Shown here piece after piece: positions 52,374 to 60,262 of a stretch of DNA of 64,000 nt; within the stretch, counting starts at the first letter, position 1, and each line of letters opens with the position of its first letter. The DNA lies in the NCBI GenBank assembly GCA_029959555.1, contig JASCPI010000005.1:1-64000 (forward strand). The letters are read 5' to 3'. This DNA comes from Lysobacteraceae bacterium PS02065 (GTDB lineage Bacteria > Pseudomonadota > Gammaproteobacteria > Xanthomonadales > Rhodanobacteraceae). The notes under the pieces were generated by a model that saw nothing but the letters and a program-made list of their open reading frames with translations, ran no database searches and was not told where the DNA came from. Made by a program: the position numbers and the translations under genes.

Positions 52374-52383
52374 CCGGCAGGAC

Positions 52384-52971
52384 CTAGACGCCCTCGCCCG
52401 CGAGCGGATGGGCGAGGGCGACGTAGCGCAGCGGCCCGCGCGCATCGAGGGCGTCGAACGGCCAGCAGGTCACGAGCACGAGGGTGTCGCCGTCCACCGA
52501 CGTGTCGATGCGTTCGCGGCGCGCGTCGACCACGCGCAGCGCATCGATGCGGTACGTGGTGACGCGCCCTCCGCGTTCGACCGCGACCCGGTCCCCGACG
52601 CGTGCCTCGCGCAGGAACGCGAAGTGCGTGTCGCGATGCGCACTCACCACGCTGAGCCCCCGTTCGCCCGGGAGCGCGCTCGACTCGGTCCAGCCGGGTC
52701 CGAACGCGAGCGTGCGTCCCGAATCGCCGCGCAGCACGATCGTATCGACGTCCAGGCGCGGCAGGCGAAGCCGCGCGACCGGCGAGGTGTCGGCCCACGG
52801 CCACGGTTTCGCTTCGGCCTCACCGGCTTGGACACGTTCCCAAGCACGCTGCAGCAGCACCTGCGCGAGCCAGGCCTTGGCCGGCAGCCAGCAGCCGTGC
52901 GCGAGTGCCGCGCTTCCCGACAAGGCCAGCACGAGGGCGACGAGCTGCAGCAGGCGGCGTGGACGTGTCAT
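52384..52971 (-). CDS. Class GN sortase
   Basis: Sortase of 195 residues of the proteobacterial dedicated type (TIGR03784-like). An N-terminal hydrophobic segment (LLQLVALVLALSGSAALA) anchors it, the catalytic triad is H112 (SAHRDTHFAFLR), C169 (TCWP) and R182 (LRYV). Sortases cut a C-terminal sorting signal of an exported protein and transfer it to an amino-group acceptor; for this Gram-negative type the acceptor is unknown. It is the last gene of a leftward operon with its target protein. An 11-bp inverted repeat (52389-52399 / 52410-52420) is built into its 3' end. Confidence 0.9.
   Translation of the reverse strand: MTRPRRLLQLVALVLALSGSAALAHGCWLPAKAWLAQVLLQRAWERVQAGEAEAKPWPWADTSPVARLRLPRLDVDTIVLRGDSGRTLAFGPGWTESSALPGERGLSVVSAHRDTHFAFLREARVGDRVAVERGGRVTTYRIDALRVVDARRERIDTSVDGDTLVLVTCWPFDALDARGPLRYVALAHPLAGEGV
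52389..52420 (-). terminator. Hairpin inside the 3' end of the sortase gene
   Basis: CGCCCTCGCCC and GGGCGAGGGCG are exact reverse complements around a 10-base loop, overlapping the last codons of the sortase. The convergent Spy-like gene ends 10 bp away, so it may stop transcription from either side. No T-run. Confidence 0.4.
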
Positions 52972-52981
52972 CGCCGCGTCC

Positions 52982-53161
52982 TCAGATCGCGACCCAGTCG
53001 TCGCCGCGGTCACGCGCATCGTCGCGCGGCCGCGGGACGGGATCCGTGCGAGGTGTCGCCGGCAACGGTGCGACGAGGGCCTCACCGCCGAGCCAGGTGT
53101 CGTCCTCGTAACGGACCGTGCGCGGGTGGCGGCGCAGGAACATCTTCGCGAGCGTGTTCAT
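52982..53161 (-). CDS. Small 59-residue ORF between sortase and target genes
   Basis: An ATG at 53161 with AGGAGA seven bases before it opens a 59-codon frame that ends 10 bp before the sortase start and begins 15 bp after the target stop. The product starts MNTLAKMFLRRHPRTVRYED, includes DDTWLGGEALVAPLPATPRT, and ends with an acidic/basic PRPRDDARDRGDDWVAI tail. No membrane helix or signal peptide. The excellent ribosome binding site and tight fit between two linked genes support translation. No family is recognised, and it is too short to be called by usual length limits. Confidence 0.65.
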   Translation of the reverse strand: MNTLAKMFLRRHPRTVRYEDDTWLGGEALVAPLPATPRTDPVPRPRDDARDRGDDWVAI

Positions 53162-53176
53162 GGAGTTCTCCTGGAA

Positions 53177-55156
53177 TCAGCCGTGGCGCACGCGGCGGGC
53201 CGCGAGCATCGTGAGCAGGGCGAGCGCGAGCAGGCCGAAGCCGAAAAGGCGTTGGGCGGGCGCGCCGGTCGCGGTCGCCGCGAACGCGACGCCGCCGGTC
53301 GGTGCGCCATTGGCGACGCGCGTCGAGGCGAGATCGTCCTCGAGCGGGCGCACGGGCGTCTTCTCGACCGCGACGAGGCTCGTGTAGCGCGTGACCAGGT
53401 GGTGATCGAGCGCGAGTGCGAGGATGCCTTCGCGCACCGCACCTGCATCCCCGCCGACATCGAGCGAACGTTCGAGATCGTCGATCTTGCGGCGTGCCCA
53501 CAGGCGTGCGATGCCGGTCGCGTGCCCTGCGCCGTCGAGGCGCTGGCTGACCTGCCAGGGCGCGAGATCGGCGTGCGCGCTCGCATGCAGCGCGCCGCTC
53601 GCAGCCGGCAGGCGCGCGACGACGAGCAGCGGCTCGCCCGCGTAGAGATCCGGAAGGCGGCTCGGATAGACCTCCGCCGCGCCGGGCCATGCGAGCGTGA
53701 CGTCGCGCAGCGCCGGTCGCTCGAGCTTGGTGAACAGCGTGCGCATGCGCTCGCTGACCTCGCCGAGGTCGGCGATCGTGATCGAGGTGCCGCGGCCGAG
53801 CGTGGCCGCGCGCTCGATGAAGACCGTGTTCGGCGCGCTGCCGATGCCGACCGGGAACAGGCGCGATTCGCGCAGGTCACGGTCGATCAGCGTGTAGAGG
53901 CGGCCCGCATCGTCGATCGCACCGTCGGTCGCGAACACGACCTGGCGCACGTAGCCGGCCGGCGGTGCACCGGCGAGTGCGCGTTCGAGCGCGGGCGCCA
54001 TCTCGGTGCCACCGGTCGCCTGCAGGCGAGCGACCCATTCGCGCGCGAGCTTCACGTCGCCCGGCTGCGCGGCGACCGGTGAATCGAACAGCGCCTCGGT
54101 GACGGAGTTGAACTGGATCACGTTGAAGCGGTCGCGCGGCGTCAGCGACGTCAGTGCGAGATCGAGCGCGGCGCGTGCCTGGCGGAGCGATTCGCCTTCC
54201 ATCGAGCCCGAGGTGTCGACGACGAGCACGAGCTCGCGCGGCAGCGGATTGGCGAGCTCCTCGCGCGGCATCAGCATGACCATCGCATAGGTCTCGCCAC
54301 CACGTTGCTCGGCGAGCACGGCGGCCGCGGGTTCGGCACCGAGCACCGGCGTCCATTCGAGCGTGAAGTCGCGGTCGGCGGGCACCTCGCCGTCGGCGAG
54401 CGTGACCGTGTGGCGACGGCCGTCGCGTGCGACCGAGATGCGGTGGCTCGCACTCTCGACGCGCGAGAGCTCCAGGCCGGCGTCGATCGCGATGTGCACG
54501 CCGACGCGCGGAGCCTGGCCGGCATGGGCATCGTCGGCGGAAGGGTTGCCCGTGGCGCCTTCGAGATCGGTCGACGCCTGCGTGTAGCGCGGCGTGTAGG
54601 TCAGCGGCAGCGCGAAGCGGAAGCGGCCGTCGCGGTAAGCGATCGACTGCCACCAGCGCACGTCGACCTCGACGGTCTCGCCCGGCGCGATGTTCGCCAC
54701 GGCGGTGCGGAAGAGCTGCGGGCGGTCCGCCTCGACCAGGGCGGCACGGCGTCCGCTCGCGGCGGCTTCGACGTACTCGGCGCGTGCCTGCTCCTTCTCG
54801 CGGATCTCGCCGACGACGACGCGCGAACCGATGCGCAGCTCGAGGTCGTGCACGGCGGCGCCGTCGGGCAGCGGCAGCAGGTACTGCGCCTCGACCCAGG
54901 CATCGGACGTGTTCGTGAAGCGCTGGCGGATGCGCGCCTCCGCGACGAGACCCGACACGGCGACGTCGACCGTGCTCGACAGCGCCACCATCTCCACCGG
55001 CTCGGCATCGCCGGCGCGCGCTTCGAGTACGCCGAAGCCGCTTTCGGCACGTGCACCGGCGACGAAGCCGAGCAGCAGGATCAGGATCGCGAACGTGGTG
55101 CGCAGCGGCTCGATGCCGCGATGCAGGTCGGTGTCGTTCTCGCGTGGCGCTTTCAT
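53177..55156 (-). CDS. Sortase target protein with VIT and vWA domains
   Basis: Protein of 659 residues with AAGGAG before the ATG. Signal peptide to about residue 37 (FAILILLLGFVAGARA), VIT domain about 45-180 (VDVAVSGLVAEARIRQRFTN; WVEAQYLLPLPDGA), and vWA domain about 310-480 with an intact metal site: DTSGS, GGTEM and ATDGAID. The C-terminus is a hydrophobic helix plus ARRVRHG. It belongs to the marine/proteobacterial sortase target group (TIGR03788-like). The cleavage motif, usually LPxTxT-like, appears as FAATATG just before the helix. Final location is the periplasmic or outer surface, after processing by the neighbouring sortase. Confidence 0.9.
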   Translation of the reverse strand: MKAPRENDTDLHRGIEPLRTTFAILILLLGFVAGARAESGFGVLEARAGDAEPVEMVALSSTVDVAVSGLVAEARIRQRFTNTSDAWVEAQYLLPLPDGAAVHDLELRIGSRVVVGEIREKEQARAEYVEAAASGRRAALVEADRPQLFRTAVANIAPGETVEVDVRWWQSIAYRDGRFRFALPLTYTPRYTQASTDLEGATGNPSADDAHAGQAPRVGVHIAIDAGLELSRVESASHRISVARDGRRHTVTLADGEVPADRDFTLEWTPVLGAEPAAAVLAEQRGGETYAMVMLMPREELANPLPRELVLVVDTSGSMEGESLRQARAALDLALTSLTPRDRFNVIQFNSVTEALFDSPVAAQPGDVKLAREWVARLQATGGTEMAPALERALAGAPPAGYVRQVVFATDGAIDDAGRLYTLIDRDLRESRLFPVGIGSAPNTVFIERAATLGRGTSITIADLGEVSERMRTLFTKLERPALRDVTLAWPGAAEVYPSRLPDLYAGEPLLVVARLPAASGALHASAHADLAPWQVSQRLDGAGHATGIARLWARRKIDDLERSLDVGGDAGAVREGILALALDHHLVTRYTSLVAVEKTPVRPLEDDLASTRVANGAPTGGVAFAATATGAPAQRLFGFGLLALALLTMLAARRVRHG

Positions 55157-55330
55157 GGCGGGCTCCTTCGTGTGTACGGCCTGCATTGCGAGGCCGCACG
55201 AAGGCTGCGTCGCGCCACGTCCGTGGCGTCGCGACGATCATTCATGGCGGTTTGCGGGCAATCGTGCACCGCGCATTGCGCGGTTCGCACGGCGCTGCGT
55301 AAGCTCGCCGCGCCCTGAAGGAGGATTCCC
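55157..55330. promoter_or_regulatory. Divergent promoter region of the sortase locus
   Basis: The 174 bp between the target operon and the two-component operon contain an exact direct repeat GCATTGCG at 55183-55190 and 55273-55280, near each start, and a CGCCAC-GTCC-GTGGCG inverted repeat at 55213-55228. They are candidates for binding of the adjacent response regulator. AAGGAGGA precedes the regulator start. Confidence 0.4.
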
Positions 55331-56020
55331 ATGCCGCGCAGCATCGCCATCGTCGAGGACGAACCGCTGATCCGCGCCAACTACGTCGAGGCGCTCACGC
55401 GCGTCGGCTACGAGGTGCGTGGCTACGGCTCGCGTCCCGAGGCCGAGGCCGCGTTCACGCAGCGCCTGCCCGAGCTCGTCATCATCGACGTCGGCCTCGG
55501 CGACGAACCCGAGGGCGGTTTCGACCTGTGCCGCTGGCTGCGTGCCAAGGCGACGACGCTGCCGATCCTGTTCCTGACCGCGCGCGATTCGGATTTCGAC
55601 GTGATCTCGGGCCTGCGCCTCGGCGCCGACGACTACCTCGCCAAGGACGTGTCGTTCCACCAGCTCGCCGCGCGCATCAGCGCACTGTTCCGTCGCGTCG
55701 ACGCGCTGCGCAAGCCCGCCCAGGCCGACAACGTGTTCGAGCAGGGCCCGCTGCGCCTCGAATCCGAACGCATGCGCATCACCTGGAACGGCGAGGACGT
55801 GCCGCTGACCGTGACCGAGTTCTGGATGGTCCACACCCTGGTGCGCTTCCCCGGGCACGTGAAGAGCCGCGAACAGCTCATGCGCGACGCCCAGGTGGTC
55901 GTCGACGACGCCACGATCACGTCGCACATCAAGCGCATCCGCAAGAAGTTCATCGCGATCGATCCCGCGTTCGACGCGATCGACACCGTGCACGGTGCAG
56001 GTTACCGGTGGAAGCCCTGA
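55331..56020 (+). CDS. Dedicated sortase system response regulator
   Basis: OmpR-type regulator of 229 residues with a leader AAGGAGGA. Receiver domain: E10-D11, phosphorylated D53 in VIIDVGLGDEPEGGFDLC, T in LTARDSDFDVISGLR, and K in LAKDVSFHQL. The C-terminal DNA-binding wing reads LTVTEFWMVHTLVRFPGHV and ITSHIKRIRKKFIAID. The insert GDEPEGG after the aspartate and the position next to the kinase and sortase match the dedicated regulator group TIGR03787. It likely controls the sortase operon and itself. Confidence 0.9.
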   Translation: MPRSIAIVEDEPLIRANYVEALTRVGYEVRGYGSRPEAEAAFTQRLPELVIIDVGLGDEPEGGFDLCRWLRAKATTLPILFLTARDSDFDVISGLRLGADDYLAKDVSFHQLAARISALFRRVDALRKPAQADNVFEQGPLRLESERMRITWNGEDVPLTVTEFWMVHTLVRFPGHVKSREQLMRDAQVVVDDATITSHIKRIRKKFIAIDPAFDAIDTVHGAGYRWKP

Positions 56021-56081
56021 GTGTCTTCGTGCCACCGCGCCGTGACGCAAGCGTGCCCGTCGTCGTGCGCGTGAGCCGCTG

Positions 56082-58121
56082 ATGTCGCTGCGCCTCAAGC
56101 TGCTGCTCGTCGCGCTGTCGACGCTGAGCCTGCCGTGGGCCGGCTGGCAGTTCGTGCGCCAGACCGAAGCGCTGCTGCGGCAAGGTCAGGAACAGACCCT
56201 GCTCGCCTCGGCCAGCACGCTCGCCCGCGCGCTGGATGCGCTCGCGATCGAGCCCCCCGCACCGGGCACCGCGCTGTACGTGCACGAGCGCAAGGCGATC
56301 CTGCGCATCGACGGTTACGCCGACGACTGGCAGCCGTACAAGCCCTACGAGCAGGCGATCGGCCCCGCCGGCGAACCCGGCAAGCTGCGCGTCATGCTCG
56401 CCGAGGACCGCGAGTGGCTGTACCTGTTCGCCGAGGTGCGCGACGCGACGCGCGCGCGGGTCGATGCGCGCACGCTTGCGGTGGCCGCGAGCGACCACGT
56501 CGACCTGACCTTGCAGCGTGGCGACGAGTCGCGCCGCTACCGCATCGCGAGCGCCGCACCGGGGCGCTTCGAGGCGAACGCGTTCGAACCCGGCAGCGCC
56601 CTGCCCGACCGCCTCACGGGGGAGTGGCAGGAGGACGGATCGGGCTATCGCTTCGAGCTGCGCATCGCGCGGGTGGCTGCTCCCGAGCGGCTCGCCTTCA
56701 CCGTGCACGACAGCGCGGAAGCCACACCGTTCGAGGGCGAGCCGCTCGCATTGCTCGGCTACAGTGCCGATACGGGGCGCGTCCTCGCGCGCCTCGCGCC
56801 GCCGCACGTGCGCGTGAGCATGGTCTCGGCCGACGGCTGGGTGGTCGGCGCGGGCGGCAAGCTCGATGCGCAAGGCGCTCCCGGCGAGCAAGGCCTGTTC
56901 GCGCGCCTCGTCTACTGGCTCGTGCTCGCCACGCCGCCCGACGCGACGCGGACCTACAGCTCCTCCGATGCCGATCCGGCGCGCCTCGGCGATGCGGCGT
57001 TGCGTCCCGCGCTGGCGGGCGAGGATGCGACGAGCTGGCGCGTCGCCCCCGGTGATGCAGGCATCCTGCTCTCGGCCGCCGTGCCGCTGCAGCGCGACGG
57101 CGCGGTGCGCGGCGCGCTCGTCGTCGAACAGGCCAACCCGGCCGTGCCGGCGCTCGCCAACCGCGCGCTGTCGAGCCTGCTCGGCGCGAGCCTGCTCGCG
57201 TTCGGCGTCACCGCGGGACTGCTGCTCGTATTCGGCGGCATGCTGTCGTTGCGCATCCGCCGCCTGCGCGATGCCGCCGAGCGTGCGACGCAGGGCGGCG
57301 GTCGCCTCGCAGGAGCCTTGCCGCTCGTCGACTCGCCCGACGAGCTCGGCGACCTCGCGCGGAGCTTCGGACGCCTGCTCGACGAGGTCGGCGGCTACAC
57401 CGACTACCTGCGCACGCTCGCCTCGAAGCTCTCGCACGAGCTCAACACGCCGCTCGCGATCGTCAAGTCGTCGCTGGACAACCTCGATCACCACGTGCCC
57501 GGCGACGCTGCTCGAGCCTACCTCGGGCGCGCACGCGACGGCGCCGAACGTCTCGGCACGATCGTGCGCGCGATGAGCGAATCGAGCCGCATCGAACGCG
57601 CGATCTCGGGTGCCGAAGCCGAGGATGTCGACCTGCGCGTACTCGTCGCCGGCTGCGCGGACGGTTACCGCGCGGTGGCCGGCTCGCGCGACGTCCGCCT
57701 CGAAGCGCCCGTGGGCCCGATGCCGCTGCACGGTGCGCCGGACCTCGTCGCGCAGGCGCTCGACAAGCTGTTCGACAACGCACGCTCGTTCACGCCCGAG
57801 GGCGGTTGGATCCGGCTCGCGGTCGAACCTGCCGGCGGCGACGGCTGGTTCGTGCGCATGGCCAACCGCGGCCCGACCCTGCCCGAAGCGATGCAGGACC
57901 GCCTGTTCGACACGCTCGTGAGCGTGCGCGAGCCGCAGGCCCGCGGCGCGGGCGAGACGCCGCATCTCGGGCTCGGCCTCTACGTGGTCAAGCTCGTCGC
58001 CGAGCTGCATGCGGGCCGCGCCACGGCGCGCAACCTGCCCGCCGGCGACGGCGTGGAGTTCACCTTGCATCTGCGCGGCATGCCGCGTCGACGGATCGGG
58101 AGGGGAGATGCGCATGATTGA
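56082..58121 (+). CDS. Dedicated sortase system histidine kinase
   Basis: Kinase of 679 residues. First helix about 4-20, a large periplasmic sensor of about 340 residues, second helix about 364-388 (GASLLAFGVTAGLLLVFGGM), HAMP, then H452 in KLSHELNTPLAIVKSSLDNL, N box DKLFDNARSF and lid GLGLYVVKLV. The large sensor resembles carbohydrate-binding beta domains (VHERKAILRIDGYADDWQPY; DREWLYLFAEVRD), so a cell-surface glycan may be the signal (inference). It matches group TIGR03785 by context. The start is the first ATG in the conserved frame. Confidence 0.88.
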   Translation: MSLRLKLLLVALSTLSLPWAGWQFVRQTEALLRQGQEQTLLASASTLARALDALAIEPPAPGTALYVHERKAILRIDGYADDWQPYKPYEQAIGPAGEPGKLRVMLAEDREWLYLFAEVRDATRARVDARTLAVAASDHVDLTLQRGDESRRYRIASAAPGRFEANAFEPGSALPDRLTGEWQEDGSGYRFELRIARVAAPERLAFTVHDSAEATPFEGEPLALLGYSADTGRVLARLAPPHVRVSMVSADGWVVGAGGKLDAQGAPGEQGLFARLVYWLVLATPPDATRTYSSSDADPARLGDAALRPALAGEDATSWRVAPGDAGILLSAAVPLQRDGAVRGALVVEQANPAVPALANRALSSLLGASLLAFGVTAGLLLVFGGMLSLRIRRLRDAAERATQGGGRLAGALPLVDSPDELGDLARSFGRLLDEVGGYTDYLRTLASKLSHELNTPLAIVKSSLDNLDHHVPGDAARAYLGRARDGAERLGTIVRAMSESSRIERAISGAEAEDVDLRVLVAGCADGYRAVAGSRDVRLEAPVGPMPLHGAPDLVAQALDKLFDNARSFTPEGGWIRLAVEPAGGDGWFVRMANRGPTLPEAMQDRLFDTLVSVREPQARGAGETPHLGLGLYVVKLVAELHAGRATARNLPAGDGVEFTLHLRGMPRRRIGRGDAHD

Positions 58122-59154
58122 GACGACACGGACGCGGCATCGCGCGGCACGCGCATGGGCAACCTGCTTGGCGCTCGTCGCCGCCGCCGCCGCGCAGGCG
58201 CAGCCGACAGCCGTCACCGACGGCACGCGCACCGACTACCAGCCTTCGGTGATCCGCACCACGCAGGGCGAGCTCCTGCTCGTGTTCGAGCGCCTCGATG
58301 CAGGCAACGGCGACCTGCTCGTGACCCGCTCGGTGGACGACGGTGCGACCTGGAGCGCGCCTTCGCCGGTCGTGTCGACCAGCGCCACCGAGCGTCACCC
58401 GGCGCTGCTGCAGCTCGCGCCGGACGCGTTCGCGCTGTTCTACCTCAAGGGTTCGGGCAGCAGCAATTACCGCATCCATCGCGCCACGAGCAGCGACGGG
58501 GCCGCGTTCGCCGAGCAGCCCGCACTCGACCTCGGCTGGAGCACGCCCGGCGAGATCAACCCGCACGTGATCCGTCATGCCGACGGCACGCTGACGATGA
58601 GCTACCAGCGCATCCAGGGCGGATCCTACGTCGCGCAGTCGACCGACGACGGCGTCACCTGGGACACGCTGCAGACGTCGATCGCCGCATCGAGCCAGCT
58701 GCCGCGCATCGCCTACCGCGAGAGCGACGGCCTCTATCTCGCGAGCTACCAGGTCGGCAGCTCGGCCCTGCAGCTGTTCGTCGAGACGACCACCGACGTG
58801 CGCGACTGGAGTGCGCCGGCGCGCGCCTTCACGACCGGCGGCAACCATCACGACTCGCTGCCCTTCGTGATGCCCGACGGCGCGTTCGGCCTGTTCTGGA
58901 TCGCCGCGAACGGCGGCCAGTTCGACCTGCGCTCGCGCCGTTCGCTCGACGGCGTGGCATGGCAGCGCGAGCTCGTCGCGACCGCCACGCCCGCCGAGAA
59001 CGACGTCGAACCGCATCCGCTCGTCGGCACGTCGTCGACCCACGTGCAGCTCTACTGGGGGCGCGAATCGCCGCTCGGCAGCCAGCGCTACGCGATCGTG
59101 CGCGCCGCCGCCGTGACGGTACGCGACGACGTCTTCACGCACGGCTTCGACTGA
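58114..59154 (+). CDS. Exported Asp-box (sialidase-like) protein with C-terminal FTHGFD
   Basis: Protein of 346 residues; signal peptide ending AAAAAQAQ. The rest is a beta-propeller with Asp-box turns S-x-D-x-G-x-T-W: SVDDGATW, SSDGAAF, STDDGVTW and SLDGVAW. Sialidases and other exo-glycan enzymes share this fold, but the arginine triad and catalytic Asp/Tyr/Glu set cannot be shown, so it may only bind. ATG 58114 has GGGGAG before it and overlaps the kinase end by eight bases, so both are cotranslated. It ends with VFTHGFD, like the tail of the protein at 48020. Confidence 0.75.
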   Translation: MIETTRTRHRAARAWATCLALVAAAAAQAQPTAVTDGTRTDYQPSVIRTTQGELLLVFERLDAGNGDLLVTRSVDDGATWSAPSPVVSTSATERHPALLQLAPDAFALFYLKGSGSSNYRIHRATSSDGAAFAEQPALDLGWSTPGEINPHVIRHADGTLTMSYQRIQGGSYVAQSTDDGVTWDTLQTSIAASSQLPRIAYRESDGLYLASYQVGSSALQLFVETTTDVRDWSAPARAFTTGGNHHDSLPFVMPDGAFGLFWIAANGGQFDLRSRRSLDGVAWQRELVATATPAENDVEPHPLVGTSSTHVQLYWGRESPLGSQRYAIVRAAAVTVRDDVFTHGFD

Positions 59155-59180
59155 CGTCGCGTGGTCCCGGTCGAGGATGC

Positions 59181-60044
59181 TCAGCCGAACATGCGCGCGA
59201 ACAGGGCGACGAGGCCGATCAGCGTGATCAGGACGCCGAACGGGTAAAGGAACTTCATCGCCACGACGCGGCGACGATGGTGGCGCACGGCGTCCTCGTA
59301 GGCCTCGAACTGCACGACGCCGCCGTCGGTGCGGTGCTCGAACTCGTAACGGTCGAGTTCGCGCTGGACACGCCAGCCGCGACGCAGCATGTAAAGGCCG
59401 AGCAGCGTGACGAGCAGGCCGATGCCCGATACGGTCACGCGCTCGGCGAGGATCTTGCGCTCGCGTGCGGTCTGCACCGCGTCGGTGTAGGTCGACGTCG
59501 AGGCTTCGAACCACGCGACCTGGCGCGCCGCGAGCTCGCGTGCGGGCGGCGCGAGCAGTGCGGTCCAGTCGGCGGCCTTGAGTTTCTCGAACTGCCACGC
59601 CGCGCCCTGGCCCTTGCAGGCCTTGCGCCATTCGCCCTGCGAGGTTCCCGCACGACGTCCTGTGTCGCGGAAGCGCGCGTAGAGCTCGCCGTCGATGGCC
59701 TTCGCATACTCGTCGGCGCGCTGGCGTCCGGCCGGTGGCAGCGGGCCGAGTGCCTTCGGCGTGAACATCGGATCGTCGAGCAGGCCGTGCAGGTGGGTCA
59801 GGGCCTGGCACTGGCGTGCGATCGCCTGCAGCGGGCTGCTGCCCGAGACGCGCGCGATGACGGACTTCGCGTCCGGCAGGCCGGCGAGATGGTTCCAGTC
59901 GCGCGCCTCGAGGGCCCTGGCTTCGGCCTGCAGGCGGGTGCGTTCGTCGGTGCAGGCCGCGACGAGCAGCATCAGCGCGGCGAGGACGATGGAGATGCAC
60001 GCGCGCACGGCACGTCGCGGCGAACGGGGCGATGAGGCTCCCAT
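59181..60044 (-). CDS. Lipoprotein with two C-terminal membrane helices
   Basis: Protein of 287 residues. N-terminal signal with lipobox VAAC (LAALMLLVAACTDE) near residue 31, a helical domain with two cysteines (ARQCQAL and RKACKGQG), then two membrane helices at about 206-226 and 262-284. A lipid-modified N-terminus plus inner-membrane helices is unusual; the domain would face the periplasm. AAGGA lies upstream. No family recognised. Confidence 0.65.
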   Translation of the reverse strand: MGASSPRSPRRAVRACISIVLAALMLLVAACTDERTRLQAEARALEARDWNHLAGLPDAKSVIARVSGSSPLQAIARQCQALTHLHGLLDDPMFTPKALGPLPPAGRQRADEYAKAIDGELYARFRDTGRRAGTSQGEWRKACKGQGAAWQFEKLKAADWTALLAPPARELAARQVAWFEASTSTYTDAVQTARERKILAERVTVSGIGLLVTLLGLYMLRRGWRVQRELDRYEFEHRTDGGVVQFEAYEDAVRHHRRRVVAMKFLYPFGVLITLIGLVALFARMFG

Positions 60045-60262
60045 GGCGGTTCCTTCTGCGGTGGTTGTCCTCGCGGGGACGCCCGGTACGAGCACGGCGC
60101 AGGCGCATGGAAGGCGCGCGTCGTCGTGTCGCTCGCAGGTCCGCGTCGCGCGGGAGCGCGCGTGGCGGCGGACATCGGGACTCCCCTGCGACCGAGTATG
60201 CGTGCCTCGCGCGGGTACGCAACCCCGCAACGCGAGCGCGGGGCGGCGACGGGGGCACGGTC

